The notes below the pieces were generated by a model. That model ran no database searches, was not told the DNA's origin, and saw nothing but the letters and a program-made list of their open reading frames with translations. A stretch of DNA of 64,000 bases from contig NC_015732.1 in NCBI RefSeq assembly GCF_000219725.1, forward strand, positions 1,860,001 to 1,924,000. The letters run 5' to 3'. The stretch's first letter is position 1. Each line of letters starts with the position of its first letter. The DNA is from Gracilinema caldarium DSM 7334. Its GTDB lineage: Bacteria; Spirochaetota; Spirochaetia; Treponematales; Breznakiellaceae. Positions 61,392 through 64,000 of the stretch are shown here, piece by piece. The translations under genes and the position numbers were made by a program.

Positions 61392-61985
61392 CTACTGGAC
61401 GCTGAGCATACCGGAAAAGCCGATGAAGGCCATGGCCATAAAACCGATGGTGATGATGGTAATCCCGGGACCCTTAAGTCCCGCGGGGACTGGGGCTACA
61501 TCAATCTTTTTTCGGATTGATGAAAGGAGCATGATGGCCAGCCACCACCCCGCGCCGGAACCGAAGCCAAAGCTGAGGGTCTGCCAGAAATTGTAATTCC
61601 GGATCTGCATAAAGAGGATTGCTCCCAGGATGGCACAGTTTACCGTAATGAGGGGGAGGAAAATACCGAGGGCCATATACAGGGCCGGAGATAGGCGGTC
61701 TATAACCATTTCCAGAATCTGGACTATGGCGGCGATAACGATAATAAAGATGATGAACGAGAGGTACTCGAGCCCCAGGGGCTCAATAACAAGCTTAAGC
61801 ACCGCCCAGGACACCACCATGGTGATGGTCATGACCACGGTAACCGCAAGACCTAAACCAAAGGAGCTTTTCTGGTCCTTGGAAATAGAGATGAAGGAGC
61901 ACATCCCGAGGAAGTTAGCCAGAAGGATGTTGCTCGTGAATATGGATGCAAAAAGCAGGGTGATGGGATGAACCACAGGACTCAT
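61392..61985 (-). CDS. nqrE: Na+-translocating NADH:quinone reductase subunit E
   Basis: NqrE is a six-span membrane subunit that, with NqrD, holds an intramembrane iron-sulfur site. The conserved cysteines are visible in NFLGMCSFI (near residue 29) and VNCAILGAIL (near residue 114). 197 residues. It overlaps nqrD by 4 bases and precedes nqrF by 9. Confidence 0.96.
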   Translation of the reverse strand: MSPVVHPITLLFASIFTSNILLANFLGMCSFISISKDQKSSFGLGLAVTVVMTITMVVSWAVLKLVIEPLGLEYLSFIIFIIVIAAIVQILEMVIDRLSPALYMALGIFLPLITVNCAILGAILFMQIRNYNFWQTLSFGFGSGAGWWLAIMLLSSIRKKIDVAPVPAGLKGPGITIITIGFMAMAFIGFSGMLSVQ

Positions 61986-62641
61986 TTTGCGCCTCCTTGT
62001 GATGCTTTTGCAGCGATCTTCATGTTTTCCTGCATGGTCTTAGCGCCCCAGATGACCAGGGCAACCAGGAAGAAGGCACTGGGGGCCATAATCATGATGG
62101 TCCAGGGAGTAAAGGCTTCGCCCATAAGGCTTGTCAGGACCGGAATACCGAAAAGACTGCCGAATCCCAGGATTTCCCGCACCACCGCAATGAGCATGAG
62201 GACCGCCATATAACCAAAACCGCTGGTTAAGCCATCCCAGAAAGACAGGAGGGGCGGATTGGAACGGGCAAAACCTTCGGCCCGGCCCATGATGATACAG
62301 TTGGTGATGATGAGTCCTACATAGGGGCCCAGGGACCGGGAAATATCAGGCAGGTAGGCCCTGAGTACAATATCAATAATGATAACATAGAAGGATATGA
62401 CCAGCACCTGGACAATCATTCGGACCTTATTGGGGATAAGCTTATTCATCGCAGAAATGCTCATACTGGAAAATGCGGTGGTCAGGCTCACCCCAATGGT
62501 CATAATTGCCGTATTGGTCAGGTTATTGGTTACCGCCAGGGTCGAACAGATACCCAAAACCTGAATAAAGATGGGATTATTCCACCAGAGGTTCTGTACC
62601 AGAATTTCAGCAGCGGGGCTACGTTTTTTCGCTGGGCTCAT
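61982..62641 (-). CDS. nqrD: Na+-translocating NADH:quinone reductase subunit D
   Basis: NqrD pairs with NqrE. Conserved cysteines are in LGICSTLAVT and ITNCIIMGRAEG. Length 219. It has the usual six hydrophobic spans and a charged N-terminus. It overlaps both neighbours by 4 bases. Confidence 0.96.
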   Translation of the reverse strand: MSPAKKRSPAAEILVQNLWWNNPIFIQVLGICSTLAVTNNLTNTAIMTIGVSLTTAFSSMSISAMNKLIPNKVRMIVQVLVISFYVIIIDIVLRAYLPDISRSLGPYVGLIITNCIIMGRAEGFARSNPPLLSFWDGLTSGFGYMAVLMLIAVVREILGFGSLFGIPVLTSLMGEAFTPWTIMIMAPSAFFLVALVIWGAKTMQENMKIAAKASQGGAK

Positions 62642-63255
62642 TGGAGGCCTCCCTTATCACGGAGTGTTTTAAACATGCGTAGTTCCTTGTTTACAATATC
62701 CTCTATAGCCTGGCTCGTACGGGATGCACCGGTTACCGCATCTACCTGGCTGTTATCAGGGTCTGGATCTCCCTTCCCGCTTCCCTGGCGGACCGCAATG
62801 CCCTCGGGACCAATTTTTTCACCCCTGAACTGGGTTTGGAACCACGCTTCATCGATGCGGCCCCCAAGGCCTGGGGTTTCATTATGAGCAAGGATCCGGA
62901 AACCCTCTATCCGCTCGACCTGCTGGTCCACCGCCAGAATCGCCTGGATGGTACCCCAGAGGCCAGGACCGGCAACCTTGGTGGCATATCTGGGCTGACC
63001 ATCTACGGTAGCCTTGTATATAAGGCCTGCATCGGTCTTAAGGGTCGAAACCTGAGCATCATAGAGGGAGTCCACTTCGCCTGGGGCGGAGTACCCTATC
63101 CCCAGGGCAGACAAAATGGCGGACCGTTCGGCAAAGCGCCGATTGGCCGCAACCCTGTCTTTGGTAAGCTCATTGGCTAAAGCAAGGAAAAACACAAACA
63201 CCATACAGATGATGAAGGTAAAAAGTACTGTATAGAGCATGCTGTCCCGTTTCAT
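62638..63255 (-). CDS. nqrC: Na+-translocating NADH:quinone reductase subunit C
   Basis: NqrC carries covalently bound FMN on a periplasmic domain. It has an N-terminal anchor (about residues 7-27) and, near residue 180, the flavinylation motif DAVTGASRTS, where Ser rather than the usual Thr occupies the linkage position. ApbE-type flavin transferases can act on such sites, but no apbE is in this window. At 205 residues it is shorter than the Vibrio protein (about 257). Overlaps nqrB and nqrD by 4 bases each. Confidence 0.93.
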   Translation of the reverse strand: MKRDSMLYTVLFTFIICMVFVFFLALANELTKDRVAANRRFAERSAILSALGIGYSAPGEVDSLYDAQVSTLKTDAGLIYKATVDGQPRYATKVAGPGLWGTIQAILAVDQQVERIEGFRILAHNETPGLGGRIDEAWFQTQFRGEKIGPEGIAVRQGSGKGDPDPDNSQVDAVTGASRTSQAIEDIVNKELRMFKTLRDKGGLQ

Positions 63256-64000
63256 TGTGCACCCCCTGTGGTTTTCTGCGCACCAGCCGACGCTGATGGT
63301 GCAGACTTCTCTGCTGCGGGAACCTGAGGGGCAGTAGCCGCTTTCGGCTTTTTGCCTGTTACCAGGTCATCGAACATGGAGGCTGCCGTATTAGCCAGAA
63401 GGACGGCAAAACTGGTACCCTCGGGGAACAGGGCGAAACTTCTGATGAGCACCACTGAAACACCGATGACCGTTCCATAGAGCCACTGGGCCAGAGGCTT
63501 CTTAGGCGCCGTGACCGGATCGGTAGCCATAAAGACCGCCACATAAAGGAAACTCCCCACTAAAAGGGATTCCATGGGAAGCACCCGGGAAACCCCCGCT
63601 AAAAGGAGGGCACCGTTCAGAAGAACCGCCGAACCGATCGTAGAGGCTATAAGCCGCCAGCTTGCGGTTTTGGTGGCAATAAGGTAAATAGCCGCCAGAA
63701 GAATCAGGATAACCGAACTTTCTCCCATGGAACCCATACGGAATCCTGTTATGGCATTAAGCACCGAAAGGGGCTCACCCTGACGGAGCTGGGCCAGCGG
63801 CGTGGCTGCCGTCATGCCATCTACCGGATAGCCCCACAGACCTGCGGAAGCGCCAAAAGCGCCGGGCTCAACAAAACCAGCCTGCAGAATCGTGGCAAAG
63901 GAAATATATACAAAAAGCCGCCCGGCAATGGCCACATTAAAGATATTTCGGCCAAAACCGCCGTACACCTCTTTGGCCATGAAAACGGCGAAGACAATGC
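63252..64000 (-). CDS. nqrB: Na+-translocating NADH:quinone reductase subunit B (C-terminal part, cut by window edge)
   Basis: The frame stays open beyond 64000, so the N-terminal part of NqrB is missing (about 250 residues are visible). It is a membrane protein with FMN bound to the motif VDGMTAATPL (matching the S/T-x-A-T pattern) and several spans. NqrB forms part of the sodium path and of quinone reduction. The C-terminus is Ala/Pro/Lys-rich, ending in GAQKTTGGAQ. It overlaps nqrC by 4 bases. Confidence 0.93.
   Translation of the reverse strand, partial: IVFAVFMAKEVYGGFGRNIFNVAIAGRLFVYISFATILQAGFVEPGAFGASAGLWGYPVDGMTAATPLAQLRQGEPLSVLNAITGFRMGSMGESSVILILLAAIYLIATKTASWRLIASTIGSAVLLNGALLLAGVSRVLPMESLLVGSFLYVAVFMATDPVTAPKKPLAQWLYGTVIGVSVVLIRSFALFPEGTSFAVLLANTAASMFDDLVTGKKPKAATAPQVPAAEKSAPSASAGAQKTTGGAQ

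Noticed and set aside
60249-64000. Rnf complex instead of Nqr
   Set aside because: The terminal subunit has the NqrF layout (2Fe-2S with four Cys at Vibrio-like positions, then FAD and NADH domains), and the order B-C-D-E-F matches Nqr, not Rnf.

Overview
The window looks like a chromosomal segment of a spirochaete of the Treponema group (Spirochaetales). Three things point there: two adjacent flagellar sheath genes (flaA type) with signal peptides; a cell-division (dcw) cluster that runs on into xer/topA/hslVU and flgB-fliJ in the order I recall for Treponema pallidum; and several small proteins of treponeme-like character that I cannot place elsewhere. Base composition is moderate, richer in G+C at both ends (glutamate mutase and nqr/crt regions) and A+T-richer in the middle. 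I cannot name the species. I saw no rRNA, tRNA, CRISPR array, insertion sequence, prophage or attachment site.

Layout. (1) 1-6549, plus strand: a glutamate mutase/methylaspartate operon (glmS, glmL, glmE, mal) followed by an AtuA-family protein and its DUF4387 partner. (2) 6546-10183, plus strand, translationally coupled: three unrecognised proteins and a TGS-domain uridine kinase-like protein. (3) 10284-33413, minus strand: 24 nearly contiguous genes read from mraZ (33413) to fliJ (10284): mraZ, rsmH, ftsL, murF, mraY, ftsW, ftsQ, ftsA, ftsZ, a Xer recombinase, a TPR protein, dprA, topA, a second Xer recombinase, hslV, hslU, flgB, flgC, fliE, fliF, fliG, fliH, fliI, fliJ. MraZ boxes sit at the head, and a sigma-28-like site lies between hslU and flgB. 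(4) 33601-34570, plus strand: a two-gene cassette with a nuclease-like protein, divergent from mraZ. (5) 34646-37050, minus: two FlaA proteins behind a perfect-consensus sigma-70 promoter, and a lipoprotein. (6) 37171-42754: class II aldolase, infC-rpmI-rplT, ZapB-like/ZapA, manA and a YaiI/YqxD protein on plus, with one membrane protein on minus. (7) 42714-50059, mostly minus: HD-GYP protein, parvulin, and a complete pyruvate dehydrogenase operon (PPOX-like gene, pdhA, pdhB, E2, lpdA). (8) 50454-55727, minus: pstSCAB with a Pho-box-like array, preceded by two unrecognised genes. (9) 55773-64000, minus: nqrBCDEF (nqrB cut by the window edge), an unknown gene, crtI, crtB and a fused isoprenoid-alcohol kinase.

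How it fits together: region 1 carries the first steps of glutamate fermentation to mesaconate. Regions 7 and 9 supply acetyl-CoA and NADH and then NADH-driven sodium pumping. Region 9 also encodes C30/C40 carotenoid synthesis with what looks like an isoprenoid-alcohol salvage enzyme. Region 3 couples septation, chromosome resolution and flagellar motor assembly. The strongest leads for new biology are the fused isoprenoid-alcohol/phosphate kinase beside crtB/crtI, the AtuA-DUF4387 pair in the methylaspartate operon, the Pho-box-like array upstream of pstS, and the nuclease-like two-gene cassette beside mraZ.
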